64,000 bases of DNA from Massilia violaceinigra. Its GTDB lineage: Bacteria > Pseudomonadota > Gammaproteobacteria > Burkholderiales > Burkholderiaceae_D. The number at the start of each line of letters is the position of its first letter. The stretch's first letter is position 1. The notes under the pieces were generated by a model. The model ran no database searches. It saw nothing but the letters and a program-made list of their open reading frames with translations, and was not told the DNA's origin. The stretch covers positions 3,472,001-3,536,000 of the forward strand of contig NZ_CP024608.1 of assembly GCF_002752675.1 (NCBI RefSeq), written 5' to 3'. Below, piece after piece: positions 1-6,534 of this stretch. A program made the position numbers and the translations under genes.

Positions 1-162
1 TCAATCATTGCCGCAGCGCTGATGAATAATTTAGATGCAATGGTTTGGATCGGTAAAAATTTCGAACCATCTTTTTTAGCTGCCGCGCAGAACGCCCAAA
101 TCGCTTTTGCCGCCAAGGTGAGCGTGCCTACAAAGTCGGGATCGAATCCATTGCGTTTGTGA
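1..162 (+). CDS. C-terminal end of an unidentified protein (5' truncated by window edge)
   Basis: Reading frame 1 is open from the first base to a TGA at 160-162, giving 53 residues that include NLDAMVWIGKNF and SFLAAAQNAQIAF. The helix-like, Ala/Gln-rich composition recalls the amphipathic helices of phasin-type proteins, but the piece is too short to assign. It could equally be a chance open frame, since only 54 codons are visible. Confidence 0.3.
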   Translation, partial: SIIAAALMNNLDAMVWIGKNFEPSFLAAAQNAQIAFAAKVSVPTKSGSNPLRL

Positions 163-365
163 AACGAAAAATGGACCGTGCCGACATGGCACTTTCTCGT
201 TGTCGTGTCGAGGTAAGGCTACGCTTGGCTTGGGTTCGCCGTGCCCGCCGATACGGGTGTCGCCAAAACCGCGCCTGCATCCCCGTCGAACGGAAATTGG
301 ATTTTCCTCTCCACGGGTCTGAGGTCCTTCACGGCCATCCGGCCTACGCGCCAAAGAAGTTCGCA

Positions 366-541
366 ATGAACAAGGCCAAATCGAACACAAACTGCAAGGC
401 ATCGCCGGAAAATTCAGGAAGCTGGTTGCAACCCGTCGGCACCATCGAGCAGCAATTCAAAGGCCTCGCGAATCAGCCCGAAGGCAAGACCCAAGAAAAA
501 ATCGGCGGGTTGAAAGAAGCCGTCAACAAAGCGACGAACTA
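366..541 (+). pseudogene. CsbD-like stress protein relic with compensating frameshifts
   Basis: The frame starting at the ATG at 366 begins MNK and ends GKTQEKIGGLKEAVNKATN, which matches the end of CsbD-family proteins (small stress-induced proteins of about 60-70 residues). The middle does not match in that frame. In the +1 frame the same DNA reads QIEHKLQGIAGKFRKLV, the expected central CsbD segment. So a CsbD-like gene seems to have suffered one shift near the start and another near the centre. Sequencing error is an alternative. A hairpin with terminator features follows. Confidence 0.5.
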
Positions 542-560
542 AACCGTTCGCGTTCCGAGG

Positions 561-589
561 AAAAATGCCGCGACCGTCGCGACATTTTT
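561..589. terminator. bidirectional hairpin terminator
   Basis: Arms AAAAATGcCGCGA (561-573) and TCGCGaCATTTTT (577-589) pair over 13 positions with one mismatch and a 3-base loop. The A-run and T-run make it look like an intrinsic terminator on both strands. It lies between the CsbD relic (plus strand) and the PIN gene that ends at 626 on the minus strand, so it can serve both. Confidence 0.6.
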
Positions 590-625
590 CTCGCAATGCC
601 GTTTTTTCTTCGCACTGACGCAGCC

Positions 626-1243
626 TCATAGCGCGGGCGGCTTCGTCGCCAAAGGCGCCGTGGCGCCGCTTCCCGATGCGTTCGCTTTGCACTGGCCGGC
701 CATTTCAATAGCGCGGGCGAGATGCTCGGCCAATGATCCATTTAGGGCGATGTGCTGTGTCAGCACGTCCTGCTTCTCGACATTGGTGAGCGCCCCGTTG
801 AAGTCCAACCAGGCCAGCAAATGCGGAGTAGTCTGGGTAAGGTCATGCCCCGAGGCCCTGGCTAACTTCGCGGCTTTCAGATCATCCGTGATCACAGCTT
901 GGCGAATTCGCATGGCGAAGGCGATCGACGAGAGCTCGCCTTTCCCCAATTTCTTCCTCTGCTCCAAAGCGCTGACGAGGCTCAGGTCCGCCATGGAGCA
1001 GGAGTGGCTCGGGAAGCCGCCGAGCGCCTGCTCAATGCAAAGTCGCTTTTGCAGTTCGGTGTCAGAAGGATTTGGCTTCGAACGCGGCTTGACCAACAAT
1101 TCATAGCGCACCACGTCAGTGATGCAGAACGAGCATCCGGCCCTCTTCGCCGCGGCGTGCAGTGTCGCCGACGACAGGATGTTCCAAACGGAGCAGGTAT
1201 CGGCGACATTCACTAAGTGGAACTGAGCGGGGTTAATGGCCAT
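626..1243 (-). CDS. PIN-domain nuclease-like protein paired with an ImmA protease
   Basis: A 205-residue protein is read from the ATG at 1243, which overlaps the end of the upstream metalloprotease gene by 11 bases; a longer upstream frame exists but lies entirely inside that gene. Acidic residues expected for a PIN fold are in place: D15 (VADTCSVW), E48 (RYELL), E103 (KGELSSIAFA) and D120/D121 (AVITDDL). PIN proteins are metal-dependent RNases, often toxins. The overlap implies translational coupling with the XRE/ImmA gene, so the two probably form a regulator/protease plus nuclease unit. Which RNA it cuts, and whether it is toxic, cannot be seen. Confidence 0.7.
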   Translation of the reverse strand: MAINPAQFHLVNVADTCSVWNILSSATLHAAAKRAGCSFCITDVVRYELLVKPRSKPNPSDTELQKRLCIEQALGGFPSHSCSMADLSLVSALEQRKKLGKGELSSIAFAMRIRQAVITDDLKAAKLARASGHDLTQTTPHLLAWLDFNGALTNVEKQDVLTQHIALNGSLAEHLARAIEMAGQCKANASGSGATAPLATKPPAL

Positions 1244-2369
1244 GGAGCTTGTGTCCGTAAAGGCCGGCCACTTCATTGAGCTCGCTCGGGCTGCGCAGCA
1301 GGGCCTCGGCCAAACGGCCGGCGCTGATGAAGCCTTGCCGATGGGCCTCGAAGCAAAGCGCGACGTAATGATTCGACAGGCCTTGTTCAAGCAGCGCCGT
1401 CTTGTTGGCTTTTTGAGCTGCGCTTAGCGAGCGGGGGATTTCGGGGTCGATCTTATCGGCCGCCGAGACTCGCAAAGCCCGGATGCGTTTGCATAGCGCG
1501 ACGTCCACGAGGCCTGCTTTGAGGAGCGCGATTCCCAAGGCGTCGCAACTCACTCGAAATTCGTTGGCCCAGCGCTTGGCGTCGTCATCGCTCCAACCCT
1601 TGGCAGGCGGAAGTTGGCGCAGTTGGCCCGGGGGCATCAAGTAGGCCGATGCGAATGCGTTGGCCCGCCTTTCAAGCGGCGTGCTGGTCTCGGTCCGCAG
1701 GGAGACCCGGGCGCGGGCGTCGGCGTCGAATAGCGCATGGGCCAGCTCGTGGGCCGCGCTAAACCGCTGGCGGTAGATGTCCTCGCTCGCATTCACGAGG
1801 ATGCACTTGCCTGCGGTCGGGTGGACGATGAACAGCCCGGAGATATCGGAGTCCCCAAGCCGCCGCCGAAATACATGGATGCCCAACCGGCGGCAATCGC
1901 CAAACACGTCTCGCGTAAGGTCGTTCTCTTTGTATCTCAGCTTTTCCCTCACGGCCTGGGCCGCATTGATGATTTGCGGACTCCCGTTGGCAATCGGCGT
2001 CGGATGGAACGAAGCGGCGGTCCGGCCCAAGTCGTTGCTCAGCTCGCTTTCAGTTTCGCAAAGGTAAAGGAAGTCGCGGATGGCGCGCCGGTCTTCCTTG
2101 CTGAAATCGTCGCCCTTGGCCCGATACAGGATCTGGGTGGGCGGCGCCTCGGGGGGCTGCTCGTCCGTGAGGAATATTTTGTAATCGCAGAGAAAGTGTC
2201 CGCTCAGGATCAGGATCTCATCGCCAGTGGGCTCGATGGCGCCTGCTTCGATTCGTTTGAGCCGGTCGACAGCGATGCCGAGAGCGCTCCCCAACTGATC
2301 GACGGATTCGCGCAGCTCTTTGCGGTGGGTTGCGATCTTGGCGCCAAGGATAGTCAGGTTGAGGGCCAT
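1233..2369 (-). CDS. XRE-family regulator fused to ImmA/IrrE zinc metallopeptidase
   Basis: The 378-residue product has an N-terminal helix-turn-helix (about residues 8-65, including LGSALGIAVDRLKRIEAG) and an ImmA/IrrE-type peptidase domain with the zinc-binding HExxH motif at residues 207-211 (AAHELAHALFD). This architecture is typical of antirepressor-type proteases that cleave a repressor or antitoxin after a signal. It is first in a two-gene minus-strand operon, overlapping the PIN gene by 11 bases. It may autoregulate through its helix-turn-helix. The AT-richer stretch around 2500-2530 is the likely promoter area, though no convincing -35/-10 pair was found. Confidence 0.9.
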   Translation of the reverse strand: MALNLTILGAKIATHRKELRESVDQLGSALGIAVDRLKRIEAGAIEPTGDEILILSGHFLCDYKIFLTDEQPPEAPPTQILYRAKGDDFSKEDRRAIRDFLYLCETESELSNDLGRTAASFHPTPIANGSPQIINAAQAVREKLRYKENDLTRDVFGDCRRLGIHVFRRRLGDSDISGLFIVHPTAGKCILVNASEDIYRQRFSAAHELAHALFDADARARVSLRTETSTPLERRANAFASAYLMPPGQLRQLPPAKGWSDDDAKRWANEFRVSCDALGIALLKAGLVDVALCKRIRALRVSAADKIDPEIPRSLSAAQKANKTALLEQGLSNHYVALCFEAHRQGFISAGRLAEALLRSPSELNEVAGLYGHKLHGH

Positions 2370-2736
2370 GGATGCGTTCAGCGATGCTTCTCAAAAGGGA
2401 CGAGTCTGGTGGTTCTTCGCGAGGGCAAATAATCGCTCGATTTAAACGCTAGGTTGAAAGACGCGTCTGGGCGTCTACGCGCGGTCCTTCGCAACCATAG
2501 ATTGTTGACAAATAGTAATGCATTTTGTCATGTCCGGTTCTTCTTTCGACGCGATGTCGTCGAAATGTTGCATCGCGACGACGCTTGGGTTGCGATTTTT
2601 GCTTTGGTTCCCGCGAACCGAGGAGCGCGCGGATACCCGCGGTAAAAATCGACGATGCGGCAGGCCATGTGCGGAGTGCTGAAATGCTCGGGGGATGGGG
2701 GCGTCGGCCCCGGGCGACGGCGATGTTCGCGCGGCC

Positions 2737-3016
2737 ATGGAAAAGCAGATCATGGAGATCGGCCGCAAAGAGGGCGTGGAGAGCCAGAGGGACGAATTCG
2801 CGAAAAAATCAAAGCGGAGAAATGCGTGACGGCGGACTGGTGCGGCATCAAATGTGAATTCACGGCGCGCGGCGCGACGCAGACCGGGCGCTTCAAGAAA
2901 GTCGAAGGGGGATGGGCGCTTGTCGGCGTTGGAGGGCATGACCAGCCCATAGGCTCGCCTTTGCTTGGACCGACGGCGCGAAAAATTCAAAGGATGCTCC
3001 TGAAGTTGGATGCTGA
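2737..3016 (+). pseudogene. frameshifted remnant of an unknown small gene
   Basis: Three reading frames must be joined to make one sensible protein. From the ATG at 2737 it reads MEKQIMEIGRKEGVESQRDE, then shifts near 2800 to IREKIKAEKCVTADWCGIK and on to TQTGRFKKVEGGWALVGVG, and a last shift near 2960 gives AWTDGAKNSKDAPEVGC before a stop at 3016. Codon use in each piece looks coding. I do not recognise the family. The remainder of 2370-3190 holds nothing else I can support. Confidence 0.3.
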
Positions 3017-3192
3017 GATATGCGTGTGGCGCTTCCATGGCTGGACCGCCCTCCAATTCGGCATCGGTCTTTTTTCACGACGCCTGGAAAGCGGCGGCCG
3101 AAAAAAACGCCCACTGACCTTTGTAGGTCGGCGGGCGGCAATCCAATCTTCGAAGAAGTATTGGAGGAGACGCGTTCAATGTAGCTGAATTT

Positions 3193-3351
3193 ATGTTGCG
3201 GTGCAATACGGTAGAACTACTATTTGCGCTCGTCCCGAGCTGCGAGGCGAGCATCCAGGGAATGGTCGAAGCGGCGGACGCGGCGCTGTTCGACGCTAAG
3301 CGAGTCGGGCGGAACGTTGTTTGCCATGCGGCCGGCGACGTCCCGGCATAG
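3193..3351 (+). pseudogene. C-terminal relic of a GGDEF (diguanylate cyclase) gene
   Basis: The last 29 codons (3265-3351) read VEAADAALFDAKRVGRNVV and CHAAGDVPA, closely matching the C-terminus of the intact GGDEF protein at 21498-22502 (VEAADGALFEAKRAGRNAV). No GGDEF motif or receiver domain lies upstream, so this is only the tail of a lost cyclase gene. It indicates that at least one more member of this cyclase type was once carried near here. Confidence 0.6.
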
Positions 3352-3573
3352 CGTTTAGCCTCTGCTCGGGAATGGAGCGGTCTGCCACGGGTAGTGGCGT
3401 AAAGCGGACTCGCTTGCGGATATTGTTTCCCCGCGAGGAGCCCATCGCCAGCAATCCGGCGCCGGCCGTCGCGGAGGTGTTGACCCGACAGGTTGGCCCG
3501 AGGCGCGCCAATCGAGCGTTCATTTTTGGCAATGTTGGTATAATTCAGCGCCCCATCTCACGCCGGCCCCCCA

Positions 3574-3792
3574 ATGTCTCCCTATCCGACCAATGTCAAA
3601 GTCCGTGCCTTGCAAAGAATGGGCGCGGCGATCGAACGCGCGATTGTGAGCAAGCTGCCGAGGGACAAGGATCGCGCGGCAAGATGGGCCGGCGCGTGGG
3701 GCCTGCTCTGCGAAATCGAGAGAGTCCCACAGGCGCGCGCGTGGGCGCTGAATGACGACAGCGAGAGCGACGACGGAGCCGGGCTCGCCTGA
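3574..3792 (+). CDS. small hypothetical protein, 72 residues
   Basis: The product starts MSPYPTNVKVRALQRMG and has an amphipathic, Arg/Ala-rich centre (ERAIVSKLPRDKDRAARWAG) and an acidic tail (DDSESDDG). Codon use fits the surrounding GC-rich genes. No Shine-Dalgarno is evident before the ATG and no family was recognised. Confidence 0.45.
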   Translation: MSPYPTNVKVRALQRMGAAIERAIVSKLPRDKDRAARWAGAWGLLCEIERVPQARAWALNDDSESDDGAGLA

Positions 3793-4150
3793 ATTGTCGG
3801 ATATCGGCGTTGTGGCGGAATTCTGGCTTGGTGTCTGGGCAGAATTCGCGCGTTGCGGTTTGGCACTTTTTTGCGGTGGCGAGATGGCAGGGCTCCCGTA
3901 AGTGAGTTGTGGCGCGTGGGGCTTCGCCCTCAAATCGCAATGCCCTACGCCTAGGCGACGCTTGCCTTCGACCTTGCGAACCGCAGCGAAACCGACGCGC
4001 TCGCGTTCGCGCCATGTTGCCTCGCGTCTGGTCGCCCCAGGCGGACTGCCGGTCGGCCGCCCAATCACAATCTCAGCAATGGATGGGGCGCCTCCGAGCG
4101 TTCCAGGCCCCTCGCATTTCGCGGGCGCGCCGCCCATTTTGGAGAGACCC
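3793..4150. other. gene-free interval
   Basis: Long open frames cross this stretch on both strands but are Arg/Pro-rich in the way expected of GC-rich noncoding DNA. The only local signal is GGAG at 4140-4144 that serves the next gene. Confidence 0.5.
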
Positions 4151-4756
4151 ATGTCAAATGCCGCCTTCGCGTCGTTGAAGATCAACATTTTGGACGAGAC
4201 AAATCCAGACATCGACGCGCTCGTCGAGCGGATGATCCGCGCCGTTTCCCGCGGAGACTTGGAGGAGACCAAGCGGCTTGTGCGCGCATTCGACGCGTTG
4301 GGCCTCGACGTGTTCGCCGTGGAGTTCGAGGCGCGACTCGGCGGAAAAGATTTCGACGGCTTCATGTGCGACTGGGCATTGGAGCGCAAGGCTTGGGGCC
4401 CCTTGGCCTTTCTGCTGCGGGTTGGGATCCGCAGGGACGACTCCAATGCGGAAGAGGTCTTCGGCGGCATGTCCAGCGGAATCGACTATGCCGCGGCGGG
4501 GCGCGCTGTCCGTCAAAAATGGATCGATACCATGCGCGCCGTGATCGCCCCGAGGACCCTGCGGCAAGCCCGCTGGCTTTTGCACCATCCCATGCTCTGG
4601 GAGCTCGGTCCCGTCGCGAGGTCGGAGTGGATCTGGGTGGCCACCGAGTTCATCGCTCTTTGCGAAAAGGCTGAAATTGCCGGCTCAGTCGGGCTAGCCT
4701 GTTCAGCCCGGGAGGCCGTGCGGGGCCCCGGGGACCCGGCGAATCAGCGGCTCTGA
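4151..4756 (+). CDS. hypothetical protein, 201 residues
   Basis: The ATG at 4151 is preceded by a GGAGAG ribosome-binding site, which decides the start over longer upstream options. The protein is soluble and helical. A stretch such as RAVSRGDLEETKRLVRAFDALGLDV resembles the rhythm of ankyrin-like or other alpha-hairpin repeats, but no repeat family is certain. A strong intrinsic terminator lies 35 bases after the stop, supporting a real single-gene unit. Function unknown. Confidence 0.65.
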   Translation: MSNAAFASLKINILDETNPDIDALVERMIRAVSRGDLEETKRLVRAFDALGLDVFAVEFEARLGGKDFDGFMCDWALERKAWGPLAFLLRVGIRRDDSNAEEVFGGMSSGIDYAAAGRAVRQKWIDTMRAVIAPRTLRQARWLLHHPMLWELGPVARSEWIWVATEFIALCEKAEIAGSVGLACSAREAVRGPGDPANQRL

Positions 4757-4791
4757 GCCGGCGCTGGCTTCGATAGAGACCTGGGCATGGG

Positions 4792-4827
4792 GGACGTCGC
4801 GGAATTCTGCGACGTCCAATTTTTTTT
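4792..4827 (+). terminator. intrinsic terminator
   Basis: Perfect 9-bp arms GGACGTCGC (4792-4800) and GCGACGTCC (4809-4817), 8-base loop, followed by AATTTTTTTT. It lies just after the hypothetical gene ending at 4756. Confidence 0.8.
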
Positions 4828-5014
4828 CATACACCCTACGCACCTTCTTGCGGTGCAAGCGCGGTGCGTCGCTTGCGCGACATTTAACATCGCGCGCGGG
4901 CGCGAGGCGTCCTTGGCGCTTCGCTTCCGCACCGTTCATGAATCCCTAACTCGACGGCGCGCAAAGGCTCGATTTCGGCCTAAGATTGCGATTTCATACT
5001 TTCTGGAGCGCCAA

Positions 5015-5365
5015 ATGGGCAGCATTAAAGAAGCGAGCATCGCGCTCAAAGCAATCCCACTGCTGACGCAGCCTGAGATTGAACTAGTGAACAAGCGCGC
5101 TATGCAAGGGGTGCAGGCTTGTTGCATCGTGGATGAAATTTCTGCGGAACGCGCCCAAGCCGCTAGGGTGGACGAGTTGATTGGCAAACTTGGCGCCCGC
5201 AACTTGCTCGGTTTTTTGACCGCCGAGGATTACGTGGCCGCCATTCACAACGTCCGGGCGGGAATCCCCGTGCAAGAAGTCGTAGATCGAATCAATGCGA
5301 AGGTGGAGGCTTTCAAGGCTACCCTCGCAACCGAGGGCGGCGTTCTATCCAAGGGACCCGATTGA
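5015..5365 (+). CDS. hypothetical protein, 116 residues
   Basis: The ATG at 5015 follows CTGGAG at a workable spacing; the frame stays open upstream, but that extension is Arg/Cys-rich and crosses the terminator area. The product begins MGSIKEASIALKAIPLL and contains alpha-helical segments (DELIGKLGARNLLGFLTAEDYVAA). Its end overlaps the convergent gene at 5345-5698 by 21 bases. No family recognised. Confidence 0.6.
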   Translation: MGSIKEASIALKAIPLLTQPEIELVNKRAMQGVQACCIVDEISAERAQAARVDELIGKLGARNLLGFLTAEDYVAAIHNVRAGIPVQEVVDRINAKVEAFKATLATEGGVLSKGPD

Positions 5366-5698
5366 TTTGGCGACCTCCCAAGAAAAGGGGTGTTTTTCAC
5401 TTACTGTAAGAGGAAGGGGCTGGTCGGCGATGGCTTTGAGCCGCGCCACGTGGGCCTCGTCCCACGGCGCGAAGCTTCCCAAGATGGTGGCCCGGGCGCA
5501 TTCGGCCGCGAAGAATTCATTGAGCCCTTGGGTCCCGCATTTGCGCTCATATTGACCTACCTGCCTTAGTTCTTCCAATCCGAACGGGAAGGCCTGGGAA
5601 TCGTGCCCCGCATTCAAGGCGAGCCTGGCCATGAGGGGGCTAGCTTCCCCGGCCATTCCTCCAGTGATGTGGACATAAAATTCTGATTGAAAGTGCAT
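5345..5698 (-). CDS. hypothetical protein, 117 residues
   Basis: The ATG at 5698 is preceded by GGAGGG, a strong ribosome-binding site. The product (MHFQSEFYVHITGGMAGEA...) appears globular and soluble, with no signal peptide, membrane segment or known motif. It is convergent with and overlaps the gene ending at 5365. It sits downstream of the relaxase operon on the same strand, with 92 bases between, so it could be co-transcribed. Confidence 0.6.
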   Translation of the reverse strand: MHFQSEFYVHITGGMAGEASPLMARLALNAGHDSQAFPFGLEELRQVGQYERKCGTQGLNEFFAAECARATILGSFAPWDEAHVARLKAIADQPLPLTVSEKHPFSWEVAKSIGSLG

Positions 5699-5790
5699 AA
5701 GCCCTCCGGTAAAGTCCGGCGACTGTCTCATGCGGACGCTCGCCGAGCAAGGCGGCCGCAGACCGTTCGTCGCCATAGAGCGGAGGCCGG

Positions 5791-6534
5791 CTACGCGTGG
5801 CCCGATGCCAAAAACGCTCCGGGTTGGCCATCGTCCGATATTTTGTGGATGCTCACGCTCCAGCCGTCGGCGGTTCCCTTGCACATCAAGTAGAGGTCGC
5901 CGTTGGGAACCATGCCCCATGCTGTCGCGATGGCGGGCGCGCTTGGGAGCGTCGCGAGAGCCGGCAGGCCGCGGGCCTTGGCGCCGCGGACTTGCGACGC
6001 GGCGACGCGCTCGACGAGCACGACCGAATTGATTCCGCGCGATCCGGGCTGCTCCAACCGCGCCTTCGCCAATAGAGAGCGAGCGGGCAAATCGGCCGCC
6101 TCCCGATCCAGCCATTGGCGCAACGTAGGCAACGGCGGGACGGGTTCCTCGTCTTCGAATTGCTCCCCGCCAGCCGCCGAATAGATCAGCTTGCGCAGAG
6201 CCGCCATCTCGAGCCGCAGGCGGACCATCGCCTCGCCGTTCATCGCGGCCGCAGAAACGACATCGCGCGCGGCCCCGCGGAAGGCCTGCGTGGCGTCCGC
6301 CATCGACGCCGAGGAAGGCGCGTCGGGCATCGGCTTGCCTTGGATCGTTGAAAGCGCCAAATCAAGGGCGAGGTCGATCGCGGCCGTGGGCGCCATCTCG
6401 TCGGCTCTGTCGCCTAGCAGCGCGATGAGCTTGGCCTTGCGTTCGGGAGACAGCCTCACCGTCACGGCAGCCCTTTTCCAAGCGCTTGGAATGTCCGCGG
6501 AAGGGCGATAGGAGCTTCTCGCCGCGGCGCTCAT
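5791..6534 (-). CDS. relaxase-coupled plasmid protein with ribbon-helix-helix-like segment
   Basis: The 247-residue protein starts at the ATG at 6534 and overlaps the relaxase stop by four bases (ATGA), so it is translationally coupled to it. Residues about 22-60 (AVTVRLSPERKAKLIALLG followed by a long helix) have the beta-strand plus helices pattern of ribbon-helix-helix DNA-binding accessory proteins. The C-terminal half is unrecognised. By position it may be a relaxosome accessory or a transfer regulator; this is inference from context. Confidence 0.6.
   Translation of the reverse strand: MSAAARSSYRPSADIPSAWKRAAVTVRLSPERKAKLIALLGDRADEMAPTAAIDLALDLALSTIQGKPMPDAPSSASMADATQAFRGAARDVVSAAAMNGEAMVRLRLEMAALRKLIYSAAGGEQFEDEEPVPPLPTLRQWLDREAADLPARSLLAKARLEQPGSRGINSVVLVERVAASQVRGAKARGLPALATLPSAPAIATAWGMVPNGDLYLMCKGTADGWSVSIHKISDDGQPGAFLASGHA

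Noticed and set aside
3520..4470. 316-codon minus-strand frame
   Set aside because: Ser/Pro/Arg-rich, crosses a plus-strand gene that has a ribosome-binding site and terminator.
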